Numbered from the stretch's first letter, positions 35,717 through 45,442 are shown. The stretch: 64,000 bases of DNA from Nocardiopsis suaedae (GCF_027706745.1 NZ_JAQFWP010000017.1:43027-107026); one strand, 5' to 3'. Made by a program: numbers and translations. The notes: a model not told the origin generated them from the sequence alone.

Positions 35717-36079
35717 ACCCGGTCGCCGCGGAAGCCCGGACCTCTGAATCCATTCTGGACTGACTTGGGTGAGCGTCTTCGCCGACCGAACCGTACGGCA
35801 GATGCATCGGATGCCTCCCCTCCATGCTCTGCCCACCCCCGTCCCGGCCGTCACATGCGCCACGCCCCTGGTGGCCGGTATCGGACCGCACCACGGCCGG
35901 CCGTCCGATGCTGTGACGCGTGCCACCCCGCCGGGGAAGCCGGAGGTGAGGGCGGATCGCGCGCCGGGGGGAGGCCGCCTCCGCCCCCTGAGTGCCGGCG
36001 TCGAAACGGACAGGGGCCTACTGAGGGCGTCGATCGGAATGTAGTTTCGTTGACGTCACCCACTGAGTAGAGGAAGACC

Positions 36080-37543
36080 GTGACACCGAATCCCCCCGCC
36101 CGGTCCCGCCTCACCGCACGAACACTCATCGCGGCCGGGGTCCTGGTGGCGGCCGTCTCCGTCGGGAGCGCCGCCGCCGACACCGCACGTCCGGACGCCC
36201 CCGGGACCGGAGGCGAGCACTTCGCGGGCGCGCGCATCGCCGCCGTCGAATGGTGCGGCACGGGCGTCGTCGGCGACCTCAACAGCGACCGGTCCGAAGG
36301 CCCGGCCACCGCCCGCTGGACCCCGCCCGCGGGCTCCGAGCGCTCTGAGGGCTCTGAGGCCTCCGAGCGCTCGCCGGGGCCGGGCGGAGTGGCGGGGGAG
36401 CAGCACTTCCCCGAGCCCCCGGAGGCGGGCGTCAGCAAGGTGACCGCGGGGCGCGACGCGCTCCTCGCCGAGGCGTCGGTGTCGGGCGTGCACTTCTCCC
36501 CGTCGTGCGCCCACTTACAGGAGGGCGCCGACAGCGGGAAGGAAGCGGAGGCCCAGCGAGAGGACGCCCCGGCCGGTGGCCCGCGCGCGCAGGCGGAGGA
36601 CGAGGACCTGGCGGCCGTCTTCGGCGCCGATGACCTGGTGGTCGTCGGCAAGGTCGAGTCGCAGGCGCAGTGGAGCCGCGAACGCGGGGCGACCGCCCGG
36701 CTCGACGTGCGGGACCTGCACGTGCTCGGCCACGAGGTGGAGATCGGCGCCGGGACCTACGAGCGTACGTTCACGGCGGCGGGGCCGGAGGGGCCGGTGG
36801 AGGTCGACTTCACCGCGCGCGCGACGGTGACCGAGCTGCCGGACGGGCAGCCGGGCGCGACGACCGCTTCGGCCGGCCTGGACATGGAGTTCGACGTCAC
36901 CTCCCCGTCGAAGGACGGGGAGGAGCCCGAGCGGCGGACCTACCGGTTGGACCTGGCGGGCACCAGCGTGCACAGCGAGCGCCCCGTCCAGGGCGGTCAG
37001 GAGCCGCAGCAGGGGCAGGACCCCGAGCCCGACGACGACCTCTCGCCCGGAGTCCCGCCGGACCCGGGCGAAGGTCCGGACAGGGGCGGCGACGGAGGAA
37101 CGGGCGGCCAGGGCGACAAGGACGGCCAGGAGGGCCGGGACGGCCGTGGAGGCGGCGACGGCACCGGTGGCACCGGCGGTGCCGACGGCACCGATCCGGG
37201 CGACGGTGACCAGGGCGCGGACGGCGATCGAGGCGGGGACGGCCCCGCCGGGGATTCCCCGGACGGCTCCTCCGATTCCGACCCCGGAAACGGGGGCGGG
37301 AGCGGGGACACCGGCGATGGCCCCTCTCCGGATCCGAGCAGGAACTCCGACCCCGGGTCCCGGGACGACCCCGGCCGTGACGACGTGGCCATCGACCCGC
37401 AGGGGAGCGAGCCCAGCGGCGGGCTTCCGGTGACCGGGACGGCGATCCTGGGCATGGTGGCCGCCGGGGCCCTGTCCCTGGCCGGAGGGAGCGCCGCCCT
37501 GTACCTGGGCCGCACCCGAAGGTCCTCAGAAGCCGAGTACTGA
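36080..37543 (+). CDS. LPxTG-anchored surface protein
   Basis: 487 residues. Signal peptide of about 33 residues (LTARTLIAAGVLVAAVSVGSA). The folded part to about residue 310 starts HFAGARIAAVEWCGTG. A long Asp/Gly/Pro-rich linker (about 310-445) is followed by the sorting signal LPVTG at 449-453, a hydrophobic stretch and an Arg-rich tail. Sortase would attach it to peptidoglycan. The low-complexity linker presumably spans the wall. No sortase gene is in the window. GTG start behind AGGAAG. Function unknown. Confidence 0.82.
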   Translation: MTPNPPARSRLTARTLIAAGVLVAAVSVGSAAADTARPDAPGTGGEHFAGARIAAVEWCGTGVVGDLNSDRSEGPATARWTPPAGSERSEGSEASERSPGPGGVAGEQHFPEPPEAGVSKVTAGRDALLAEASVSGVHFSPSCAHLQEGADSGKEAEAQREDAPAGGPRAQAEDEDLAAVFGADDLVVVGKVESQAQWSRERGATARLDVRDLHVLGHEVEIGAGTYERTFTAAGPEGPVEVDFTARATVTELPDGQPGATTASAGLDMEFDVTSPSKDGEEPERRTYRLDLAGTSVHSERPVQGGQEPQQGQDPEPDDDLSPGVPPDPGEGPDRGGDGGTGGQGDKDGQEGRDGRGGGDGTGGTGGADGTDPGDGDQGADGDRGGDGPAGDSPDGSSDSDPGNGGGSGDTGDGPSPDPSRNSDPGSRDDPGRDDVAIDPQGSEPSGGLPVTGTAILGMVAAGALSLAGGSAALYLGRTRRSSEAEY

Positions 37544-37601
37544 CCCCGGACGCCCTCGGCAGGCCCCGAGTGCCCACCGTGTTGCCGGGGTACGGGGGAG
37601 G

Positions 37602-37680
37602 TGGCGGCGACGGCATGAGCCGGGCGGTCCCCCGGCTCCGCCTGCCGGGCGTCGGGCTCCCCGCGGTCCGGGTAGGCGGC
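37602..37680. repeat. Diverged 79-nt repeat, copy A
   Basis: Aligns without gaps to 63769-63847; 66 of 79 positions are identical by my count. It adjoins the TnpB relic, so it may be the 3' end of the same insertion-sequence family. Confidence 0.6.
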
Positions 37681-37689
37681 GTATACCGG

Positions 37690-37977
37690 GCACTTCGGGT
37701 GTTCCCCGCGACCGCGTCCGTGGCCGGGTACACGGTGTCGGCCTCCTCCACCAGCAGGCAGACGAACCAGCGGCCCGCCGCGTCACACGAGACGGCGACC
37801 GTGGACGGCTCGGCGCCCTCCGGGAGCCTGCGGTGCCACACGATGTCCAGCGGCTCGGCGGTCCTGGCCGACCCGGATGCAGCCGAACGTGCGGTGCAGG
37901 AGCACCGCCTGATCGGTGGTGGGGGAGAAGCGGTACCTGTAGGCCCGCTCGATCGTCTGGGACACGCTTGACGCCAT
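37690..37977 (-). pseudogene. TnpB (IS200/IS605 OrfB) relic, N-terminal part
   Basis: From an ATG at 37977 the minus strand reads IERAYRYRFSPTTDQAVLLH and RTFGCIRVG, the TnpB N-terminus. After a deletion/frameshift another frame reads DIVWHRRLPEGAEPSTVAVS and AAGRWFVCLLVEE, the wedge region of TnpB. The RuvC catalytic part is missing. Confidence 0.72.
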
Positions 37978-37978
37978 G

Positions 37979-38130
37979 GACCGACGCGGGCCTGGACCGC
38001 CTGGTCCCCCTGTCCTCCGGGGAGAAGGCGGCCGACCCGCGCCACGAACGCCGCGACCGGCACAGGCCCGCCAAGGCGCACAAGGCCCTGTCGCGCAAGG
38101 CCGAAGGGGCGAACAACCGGGCCTACCGGC
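37979..38130 (+). pseudogene. TnpB relic, central part in inverted orientation
   Basis: The plus strand reads GLDRLVPLSSGEKAADPRH and KAHKALSRKAEGANNRAY, the segment that normally follows the first RuvC motif in TnpB. It abuts the minus-strand N-terminal fragment head to head, so the element was broken and inverted. Confidence 0.62.
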
Positions 38131-38314
38131 CTGCTCTTCTAGGGCGCCCTCATCCTGGTGTGCGGTGCGGCCGCGATCGCCTTCACCCGCCCCGAACGCG
38201 ACGCCGCGCGGCTCGCCGCCCGCGCCGCCACCGAACCGGCCGACCGGTAGAAGGCCTTCCGACCTGGGCATAACCACCGCCGATGGTCGAGTCATCGGTA
38301 AGGAGGAGACCGCG

Positions 38315-39106
38315 ATGTCCCTGACCCTCGGCGGTGGGCCGCTCAGCAAGCACCCGCCGGACACCGTCAACTACACGATCGAGTCGCCGCACCACGCGCT
38401 CTTCATGCAGCCGTTCCCGCGCAGGGTCCGGGCGCGGCTCGGGGGCGGCACGGTCCTGGACTCCGGGCGCGGCTACCTCGTCCACGAGACCGGCCTGCTC
38501 CCGCAGCTCTACGTGCCGACCGAGGACATCCCGGCCGCCCGCCTGACGCCGAGCGAGACCGCCACCCACTGCCCGTTCAAGGGGGACGCCTCCTACTGGC
38601 ACCTGAAGGCGGGCGACCGCACCGTGCAGGACGCCGTGTGGTCCTACACCGACCCGCTCCCGGGCGCGCGCTGGCTGCGCGGCCTCAGCGCCATGTACTG
38701 GGAGGCCGCCGACTCCTGGATGGACGAAGAGGAGGAGGTCCACGGCCACCTGCGCGACCCGTTCCACCGGGTCGACGCCCGCATGTCGGCGACCCTGGTG
38801 CGGGTCCGCCACGGCGACCAGGTGGTCGCGCTCACCAGCAAGCCCAAGATCGTGTCCGAGACCGGCCTGCCGAACCGCTACTACATCCCGCCGGACGACG
38901 TGCGCCGGGACCTGCTGGTGCCGAGCGAGACCACCACCCACTGCCCGTACAAGGGCCACGCGCGCTACTGGAACCTGCGCACCGGCGCCGGGGAGCTGGC
39001 CGACGCCGCGTGGAGCTACACGGTGCCGCTCAAGGACGGGAACGACATCCGCGACCACTACTGCTTCCTGCACGACGACCTGGAGACGACGGTCGAGCAG
39101 GCCTGA
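38315..39106 (+). CDS. Double DUF427 domain protein
   Basis: 263 residues made of two DUF427 domains (about 20-120 and 150-250), each with VRxxLGG/HGDQVV strands, ET-GLP-YY/LYxP and SET-THCP-KG (residues near 90 and 210), and WSYxxPL. Family function is unknown. Many relatives are single-domain; the fusion is seen in actinobacteria. AAGGAGGAG precedes the ATG. Confidence 0.85.
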   Translation: MSLTLGGGPLSKHPPDTVNYTIESPHHALFMQPFPRRVRARLGGGTVLDSGRGYLVHETGLLPQLYVPTEDIPAARLTPSETATHCPFKGDASYWHLKAGDRTVQDAVWSYTDPLPGARWLRGLSAMYWEAADSWMDEEEEVHGHLRDPFHRVDARMSATLVRVRHGDQVVALTSKPKIVSETGLPNRYYIPPDDVRRDLLVPSETTTHCPYKGHARYWNLRTGAGELADAAWSYTVPLKDGNDIRDHYCFLHDDLETTVEQA

Positions 39107-39223
39107 GGGGCGGGCAGGCCCGAGGGGCCCGGGGAAGGGGTTCCGGAGGGCCGCCCGCGGGCCGCCTCCACAGGCCCGCGACGACGGCCGCGGGCGTCAC
39201 CGGGGCGCGGTACTGTCGCATGC

Positions 39224-41275
39224 GTGCCAGAACTCCCCGACGTCCCGACCCTGCTCCAGGCCGCCGTCGACGCCCTCGGCGGCTCCCACCGCGAGGGCCA
39301 GGCCCGCATGGCCCGCGCGGTCGACTCCGCCATCGGCGACAGCGAGCACCTGGTCGTCCAGGCGGGCACGGGCACCGGAAAGTCGCTGGGCTACCTCATC
39401 CCCGCGATCCGGCACGCCGTGGCCCAGGACACGACCGTGGTGGTCTCCACCGCCACCCTCGCCCTGCAGCGCCAGCTCATCGAGCGCGACCTGCCCCGCC
39501 TGGCCGCGGCCCTCGCCCCGAGCCTGGGCCGCGAGCCGACCTTCGCCATCCTCAAGGGCCGCGGCAACTACCTGTGCCGCCACAAGCTCGACGGCTCCGG
39601 GGAGGACGCGGACGACGACGGCGCCGAGCTGTTCGACCCCCGGCAGCTCTCGTCCGTGGGCCGCCAGGTCAAGCGCCTGCACGAGTGGGCGGAGGACACC
39701 ACCACCGGCGACCGTGACGACCTCGACTCCGGTGTCGGCGACCTCGCTTGGCGGCAGGTGTCGGTCTCGGGCAACGAGTGCATCGGCAGCGCCTGCCCCT
39801 TCTCCCACGAATGCTTCGCCGAGCTCGCCCGCGAGGACGCCGCCTCGGCCGACGTCGTGGTCACCAACCACGCGCTGCTGGCCATCGACGCCATGCAGGG
39901 CCGCCACCTCCTGCCCGAGCACGCCGTGCTCGTCGTCGACGAGGCGCACGAACTGGTCGACCGGGTCACCTCGGTCGCCGCCGCCCAGCTCGGGGACCGG
40001 GCGGTGACCGCCGCCGCCAAGCGCGCCGCCCGGCTGGTCGAGCCGGACACGACCGAGCGCCTGGAGGAGGCCGCCGACGGCCTGGGGCTGATGGTCGCCG
40101 ACGTGGAGCCGGGCCGCCTGGACCAGCTCGACGAAGGGCTGGCCGGCGCGGTCGCCGTGGTGCGCGACGCCGCGCACGCCTGCCTCACCGCGGTCAAGGG
40201 CGTCAAGACCGGGGGCGAGGACGACCCCGAGGGCACCGCCTCCCGGCGCCGGGCCCTGGCCGCCCTGGAGGAGGTGCACGACGCCGCCGAGCGCATCCTG
40301 GAGGCGGTCGAGCCCGCGCTGCGCGAGCGCACCTCGGTGGTGTGGCTGGCCAAGGGGCCGCGCACCGCGCCCAGCCTGCACGTGGCCCCGCTCGGGGTCG
40401 GCGGGCTGCTGCGGGACAAGCTCTTCGGCGACCGGACGGCCGTGCTCACCTCGGCGACGCTGGCCCTGGGCGGCACCTTCGACGCCCTCGCCGGGCAGTG
40501 GGGGCTGGGCCGGGAGACCGTGCTCAAGGACGACGCCCCCGACCCCGACCTCGCGCCGGACCCCGACAGCGCCGACGGCGAGCCGCGCTGGCGCGCCCTG
40601 GACGTGGGGTCCCCGTTCGACCACGCCCGCAGCGGCATCCTGTACGTCGCCAAGCACCTGCCCCAGCCGGGCCGGGACGGGCTCGACGAGAGCTACCTGG
40701 AGGAGATCGCCGGGCTCGTCGAGGCGGCGGGCGGCCGCACGCTCGGCCTGTTCTCGTCCATGCGGGCCGCCGAGAAGGCCGCCGAGGAGATGCGCGAGCG
40801 GCTCGACTTCCCCGTGCTGTGCCAGGGGGAGGACTCCACCGGCCGCCTGGTGGAGCGCTTCGCCGCCGACGACCAGGCGTGCCTGTTCGGGACCCTGTCG
40901 CTGTGGCAGGGGGTGGACGTCCCGGGGCCGTCGCTGCAGCTGGTGATCGTGGACCGCATCCCGTTCCCGCGCCCGGACGACCCGCTGTCCTCGGCGCGCC
41001 AGCGCGCGGTCGGCGCGCACGGCGGCAACGGTTTCATGGCGGTGGCGGCGACGCACGCCGCGCTGCTGCTGGCGCAGGGCACCGGGCGCCTGCTGCGGTC
41101 GGTGGACGACCGCGGCGTGGTGGCCGTGCTCGACCCGCGCCTGGCCACGGCCCGCTACGGCGGGTTCCTGCGGTCGAGCCTCCCGCCGTACTGGGGGACC
41201 TCCGACCCGGAAGTGGCGCGGGCGGCGCTCAAGCGCCTGGACGCGGCGGCCCCTGCGGCGGCGGGGAAGGGCTGA
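39224..41275 (+). CDS. ATP-dependent DNA helicase, DinG/XPD family
   Basis: 683 residues, superfamily 2 helicase. Walker A GTGTGKS at about 48-54; DEAH at 239-242; motif VI-like GTGRLLRS near the C-terminus. Cysteines in NYLCRHK and ECIGSACPFSHEC are placed to bind a 4Fe-4S cluster as in DinG/XPD. It unwinds DNA (and possibly R-loops or G-quadruplexes) in repair and replication. GTG start with the family N-terminal LLQAAVDALGG. It converges with the zinc-ribbon protein gene. Confidence 0.92.
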   Translation: MPELPDVPTLLQAAVDALGGSHREGQARMARAVDSAIGDSEHLVVQAGTGTGKSLGYLIPAIRHAVAQDTTVVVSTATLALQRQLIERDLPRLAAALAPSLGREPTFAILKGRGNYLCRHKLDGSGEDADDDGAELFDPRQLSSVGRQVKRLHEWAEDTTTGDRDDLDSGVGDLAWRQVSVSGNECIGSACPFSHECFAELAREDAASADVVVTNHALLAIDAMQGRHLLPEHAVLVVDEAHELVDRVTSVAAAQLGDRAVTAAAKRAARLVEPDTTERLEEAADGLGLMVADVEPGRLDQLDEGLAGAVAVVRDAAHACLTAVKGVKTGGEDDPEGTASRRRALAALEEVHDAAERILEAVEPALRERTSVVWLAKGPRTAPSLHVAPLGVGGLLRDKLFGDRTAVLTSATLALGGTFDALAGQWGLGRETVLKDDAPDPDLAPDPDSADGEPRWRALDVGSPFDHARSGILYVAKHLPQPGRDGLDESYLEEIAGLVEAAGGRTLGLFSSMRAAEKAAEEMRERLDFPVLCQGEDSTGRLVERFAADDQACLFGTLSLWQGVDVPGPSLQLVIVDRIPFPRPDDPLSSARQRAVGAHGGNGFMAVAATHAALLLAQGTGRLLRSVDDRGVVAVLDPRLATARYGGFLRSSLPPYWGTSDPEVARAALKRLDAAAPAAAGKG

Positions 41276-41277
41276 GC

Positions 41278-41299
41278 CCGGGCCCGGCCGCGGGCCCGG
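41278..41299. terminator. Hairpin between convergent genes
   Basis: CCGGGCCCG pairs with CGGGCCCGG over a 4-nt loop directly after the helicase stop. Confidence 0.5.
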
Positions 41300-41353
41300 A
41301 GGGCGCGGCGGCGCTCCGCGGGCGGGGGAGGCGCCGGCGGCCGTACCGGCCGT

Positions 41354-41881
41354 TCAGCGGCGCACCCGGTAGCCGAAGAGCCGGACGGCGTACTCCGGGC
41401 TGCTCCCGTCCTCGGAGGACTGGATGTGCCAGCGGTCCTCGTGTCCGCCGATCGCCAGCTCGTTCCAGACCAGGTCGATCAGTTTGAGCCGGGCGGTCAC
41501 CGCCGACTCCGGGTCGAGCACCACCGAGTAGGCCAGGTCCGACAGCCGCTGGGTGACCATGCCCACCGGCTGGCCGTCCCAGATGGCCGGCACCGGGGCG
41601 TGGCCGATCTCGACGTCGCACTGGCGGAGCTGCTCGATCTCCTCCTCGAGCGCCTCGGCGGCCATCGCCTCGTCGAGCTGGAGGGCCTCCTCCAGCTCGT
41701 CCCGGTCGCCGTCGTCGCGCAGGTAGGCGTGGTCGGTGCGGCGCCCGCAGGTGCCGCACAGCCTCCGGACCACGCACCGGGCGACCCCGTGGGCGGACTG
41801 CGCCTCACCCGTGCCCTGCCTGTCGCTGACGGTGCGGATACGGCCGCATTCGCAGCACAGGGCCGTGAGATCCTGCTTCAT
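41354..41881 (-). CDS. Conserved protein with N-terminal zinc ribbon
   Basis: 175 residues. CCECGR (from residue 9) and CGTCGRRTDH (about 42-51) form a four-cysteine zinc site; an acidic helix (DELEEALQLDEAMAAEALEEE) follows, then a mixed alpha/beta C-terminal part ending YAVRLFGYRVRR. I do not recognise a characterised family. It may bind nucleic acid or a protein partner. Single gene, convergent with the helicase. Confidence 0.75.
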   Translation of the reverse strand: MKQDLTALCCECGRIRTVSDRQGTGEAQSAHGVARCVVRRLCGTCGRRTDHAYLRDDGDRDELEEALQLDEAMAAEALEEEIEQLRQCDVEIGHAPVPAIWDGQPVGMVTQRLSDLAYSVVLDPESAVTARLKLIDLVWNELAIGGHEDRWHIQSSEDGSSPEYAVRLFGYRVRR

Positions 41882-42094
41882 CCTTCAGTCCCCCTCCCAC
41901 GGCGAGTATGCGATGGGAGCGCACCGTTAGGGAACCGGTTCTCCGAAGGAGTTCCGTCAAACTTGTGCCGATCAATGACCAAAGAGTCATGGATCGCCCG
42001 AATCGCCCGGACTTTCACCTGCGATGTCTCCGCGTCCGCTCCCCGGGCGCGGGCGCCGCGGGCGGCCGATTTCCCAGCATTCTCAGGTTTTCCG

Positions 42095-43324
42095 TCAGGT
42101 TTCCCGGGCCTTTTCGTGCTTTTCCGCCGCCCCTTCGGGATGCTCCGGGGCCCCGGCGGGCGGATCGGCCCCGAGGGGCGTGCGGACCCCTTCCCCTTCC
42201 CCGGCGCCTGCGGGGTCCGCGTCCCCGCGGGCGGCGCGCTCCTCCTCGGGGCCGTCCAGCAGCGGGTGCCCGGCCACCTCGTAGCGGCGGATGTACACGC
42301 CCAGGAACGCCTGCAGGCTCGCCCCCGCGGGCAGGGCCAGCAGGGCGCCCGGCGCGCCCAGCACCGCCGCCCCCGCCAGCACCGCGCCGAAGGCCACCGC
42401 CGGGTGCATGTCCAGGGTCCGGGCGGTGATGCGCGGCTGCAGCACGTAGTTCTCGAACTGCTGGTAGACGGTGATGAAGACGAGCATCCACACCGCCGGC
42501 CACACGCCGCCGATCAGCGCGACCACCACCGGCAGCGCCCCGCCGATGTAGGTGCCCACGGTCGGGATGAACTGGGAGAGCACCCCGACCCACAGCGCCA
42601 GCGCGAACGCGTAGTCCACGTCCAGCACCATCAGCGCCGCGAAGTGCGCCAGCGTGGAGACCAGCGCCAGCAGGGCCCGGGAGTAGATGTAGCCGCCGGT
42701 CTTGGAGACCGCGATCTCCCAGGCGCGCAGCACCTCCCGCTGGGTGCGCGGCGGCAGCACCGAGCACAGCGTCCGCCGGAAGCGCGGGCCGTCGGCGGTC
42801 AGGTAGAAGGTGAACAGCGCCACCGCCAGGCCGTTGAACAGCAGCGTCAGCAGGGCGGTCCCCGCGCCCCAGGCGTTCTCCGCGGCGCTGGAGGCCCACC
42901 GGTTGAGCTGGCCGCTGACGTCGGTCATCTCGGCCAGCAGCAGCTCCGGCTCGAAGTCGGTGTTGAAGGTGGTGTTGACCCAGCTCAGCAGGGCGCGGCT
43001 CATCGCGGGGATCTGCGCGGCGAACTCCAGCACCTGGCCCACCAGCATCGACCCGAGCACCGACAGGAACGTCACCAGCGCGCCCAGCGCCCCCAGCATC
43101 ACCACGCCGGTGGCCAGCCCGCGCGGCCAGCGGTGCTGCTGCAGCCAGTTCACCGCCGGCTCCAGCGCCAGCGCCAGGAACAGGGAGACCAGCAGCAGCA
43201 TGAGCAGCCCGCGCAGCTGGAGGAAGAGCCAGCCCGCCACCGCGAAGCCGATGACCGTCGCGACCGCCAGGAACATCGCGCGCGGCAGCCACGCGGGCAT
43301 GCCGCCCTTGTCGGAGTCGGTCAT
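42095..43324 (-). CDS. AI-2E family membrane transporter
   Basis: 409 residues with about eight helices in the AI-2E/PurR-exporter layout: paired N-terminal helices, a soluble central region (PAMSRALLSWVNTTFNTDFE), then GYIYSRALLALVSTLAHF, LSQFIPTVGTYIGGALPVVV and YVLQPRITARTLDMHPAV. The C-terminal 45 residues are hydrophilic. Family members are putative transporters of small molecules; the name does not prove autoinducer export. The ATG at 43324 is chosen because the upstream extension is Pro/Arg-rich. Confidence 0.87.
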   Translation of the reverse strand: MTDSDKGGMPAWLPRAMFLAVATVIGFAVAGWLFLQLRGLLMLLLVSLFLALALEPAVNWLQQHRWPRGLATGVVMLGALGALVTFLSVLGSMLVGQVLEFAAQIPAMSRALLSWVNTTFNTDFEPELLLAEMTDVSGQLNRWASSAAENAWGAGTALLTLLFNGLAVALFTFYLTADGPRFRRTLCSVLPPRTQREVLRAWEIAVSKTGGYIYSRALLALVSTLAHFAALMVLDVDYAFALALWVGVLSQFIPTVGTYIGGALPVVVALIGGVWPAVWMLVFITVYQQFENYVLQPRITARTLDMHPAVAFGAVLAGAAVLGAPGALLALPAGASLQAFLGVYIRRYEVAGHPLLDGPEEERAARGDADPAGAGEGEGVRTPLGADPPAGAPEHPEGAAEKHEKARET

Positions 43325-43436
43325 CGGGGTGGAATCGCCATCTCTGCTGTGCTCGTCCGCTCTGCTCGGTGGGGGACCGCGCCCGGGGCCCGGAACCGGC
43401 GGTGCCGCCGGGGGCCGGGACGGGCGGTCCCGGGGG

Positions 43437-43784
43437 TCAGTCGTCGAGGGACAGGCCGCGCTTGTTGCGCTCGGTCCACGCGCGCATCCGCTGGGGGTAC
43501 CCGACGATCTGCACATCGTAGACGGGGGCGGCCAGGTCGCGTGCGACCTTGCGGATCACGTCGGGCGAGCCGACCCGCCGCCGGGTCCACTCGCCGTCGT
43601 GGGCGACCGCCACGGCCGTGGTGGAGGTCGCGAACGTCTCCGGCTCGACGAAGAACTCCACGCCGGTGCGGGACTTCGCGAAGTCGATCAGGGTCCTGAT
43701 GTCGGAGTCCTCGGCGGCTCGATCGAAGCGGGCCTTCCCCTTCTTGCGGGCCCTGCGCAGTCCGAACCGGTCTCGCCATCCCAT
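43437..43784 (-). CDS. Small conserved actinobacterial protein
   Basis: 115 residues: MGWRDRFGLRRARKKGKARF, then SRTGVEFFVEPETF, VAVAHDGEWTRRRVG and VYDVQIVGYPQRMRAW. The N-terminus is very basic. The family is conserved in actinobacteria but I know of no function. AGGAG lies 10 nt before the ATG. It is divergent from the following helical-repeat gene and lies upstream of the AI-2E gene on the same strand, 112 nt away. Confidence 0.75.
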   Translation of the reverse strand: MGWRDRFGLRRARKKGKARFDRAAEDSDIRTLIDFAKSRTGVEFFVEPETFATSTTAVAVAHDGEWTRRRVGSPDVIRKVARDLAAPVYDVQIVGYPQRMRAWTERNKRGLSLDD

Positions 43785-43966
43785 GTGCGTGTGCGCTCCT
43801 GTCGCCGTTCCGCCGGAGTGTGCCGGAGTGTGGTGGTCGTGGTGTGCGGTGGGATATGTGCCACCGAGTCTATCCACCGGCGGCCAGGCGTTTTTCGGCG
43901 TTCGGCACCTGCCGGAGTGACCGCGCTGCTACGGTCGGTGCGCACGGACGCGAGGGAGAGTGTGGC

Positions 43967-45433
43967 GTGACGCTGTGGACCTGGGTCGCCGAGACGTCGC
44001 GGCGCCTCCGCGAGGAGGGGCACGCGGAGACCGCGGACGCCGTGGCGCGGCTGCCGCAGCTGGCGGCCGAAGGCGAGGTGGGGCGGATCCGCGGCCTGCT
44101 GCCGACGGCGCTGCGCGCCGCGCGGGCCGACGCCGGTGTGCTGCCCCCGTGGACCGAGGGCTACCTGAACCACTGGGGCGCGGCCGCGCGCGTCGGCCAC
44201 CGGGGCGAGGGGACCGCCGCCCTCGACCTGGTCGAGGGCGCGCTGCGGACCGCGCACGGCGAGGACGGCGACGAGGACGAGGACGGGGGCGCCTGCGGCC
44301 CGGCGGCCTGCGCGGCCCAGAACGTCCTGGACTGCTACGCCAACATCGACGGGCCGGGCCGCACCGTGGACCGCACCGCGCTGCTCGCCGAGGCGATGAC
44401 GCACGGCGGCCCGGGGCTCCCCGCCTGGGAGGCGCTGGTCGTGGCGCACGCCGACATGCTCATCGACGACGAGCGCCCCGACGAGGCCGTGCGCGAGCTG
44501 GACCTGCGCGCCGCCGAGATCCGCGAGGCCGGGTCCGAGGTCGGCATGGAGTACGGGTTCGCCTACGTGCGCGCCCTGCGCTACCAGGAGCGCTACACCG
44601 ACGCCCTGCTCACCGTGGACCGGCTGGAGGAGGGGGCGCTCCAGATGGTCCCGGTCGGGGTGCCGCGCTCGGCGGCGGCCCGCCGCCTGCGCTTCGAGCG
44701 GGCCCGGCTGCTGGCCTGGCTGGCCCGCTCGGGCCTCAAGCCCCCGGAGGAGGCGCGCGAGGCCCTGCCCGAGACGGCCGAGGCCGACGCCAACCCGCGC
44801 CTGCGCAAGGCGTGGGTGGACGCGGCCGAGGACCTGGTCTCGCTGGGCGAGCTGCGCAACGACTGGCGCGTCGGCGTGGCGCTGACGTCGTGGTCCCGGT
44901 ACGCCGAGCGCGTCGGCGCGCACCGTCCGTGCGCGCAGATGTCCATGGCCGCCGCGCGCCTGGCGGCGGCCCGCGACGCCCGCTGGGTCGCCGACTGCGC
45001 GATCCGCCGCGCCCAGCGCGCCCTGGTGCGCGTGCGCCGGGCCCAGGACCTGGAGAACGACCTGGAAGAGGCGCACGAGATGGTCAGGGACGTCCCCGCG
45101 GTGGCGCTCCCGACCGAGCCGGAGGACCTCCTGGACGAACTGCGCAAGGAACCGCGCGCCTCGGTGGACCCGGAGCGCCAGGCCGACCTGGTGGTGGCGG
45201 CGCGTGCCCGCCGCCCCGATGACACGGCGCTGCTGAACGCGCTGGGCCAGGTGGGCAGGACGCTCATGCTGAGCGACACCGCCGCCGAGCCCCAGTGGCA
45301 CCACGTCCGCCGCGAGCCGGGGGACCAGAAGGCGGCGCTGTCGCTGCTGGAGACGCTGCTCCACGACAACGACACCGCGGGCGTGCGGACCCTGGTCCGC
45401 ACCCTGACGGAGGCGACCCCCGCGAAGGCCTGA
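43967..45433 (+). CDS. Helical-repeat protein of unknown function
   Basis: 488 residues, almost wholly alpha-helical by composition, with many Ala/Leu/Arg helices spaced like tetratricopeptide repeats. No signal peptide or membrane segment and no catalytic motif. The GTG at 43967 follows GAGGGAGAG. A palindromic element starts 10 nt after the stop. Possibly a scaffold or regulatory protein; nothing more can be said. Confidence 0.7.
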   Translation: MTLWTWVAETSRRLREEGHAETADAVARLPQLAAEGEVGRIRGLLPTALRAARADAGVLPPWTEGYLNHWGAAARVGHRGEGTAALDLVEGALRTAHGEDGDEDEDGGACGPAACAAQNVLDCYANIDGPGRTVDRTALLAEAMTHGGPGLPAWEALVVAHADMLIDDERPDEAVRELDLRAAEIREAGSEVGMEYGFAYVRALRYQERYTDALLTVDRLEEGALQMVPVGVPRSAAARRLRFERARLLAWLARSGLKPPEEAREALPETAEADANPRLRKAWVDAAEDLVSLGELRNDWRVGVALTSWSRYAERVGAHRPCAQMSMAAARLAAARDARWVADCAIRRAQRALVRVRRAQDLENDLEEAHEMVRDVPAVALPTEPEDLLDELRKEPRASVDPERQADLVVAARARRPDDTALLNALGQVGRTLMLSDTAAEPQWHHVRREPGDQKAALSLLETLLHDNDTAGVRTLVRTLTEATPAKA

Positions 45434-45442
45434 CACTGCCCG

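Larger units (their letters stand above)
35447..36079. other. Intergenic region after the MHS transporter
   Basis: 633 bases: terminator at 35476, a truncated DUF202-type reading frame at 35552-35716, then 360 bases in which no gene is supported. A GTG-initiated frame near 35770 lacks family similarity. Confidence 0.5.
37544..38314. other. Intergenic region with scrambled mobile-element remains
   Basis: 771 bases with no intact gene. It holds the diverged repeat at 37602-37680, a minus-strand TnpB fragment, an adjoining plus-strand TnpB fragment, and the C-terminal 36 codons of a broken membrane-protein gene (38143-38250, ALILVCGAAAIAFTRPERD) that starts directly after a stop codon. Confidence 0.6.
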
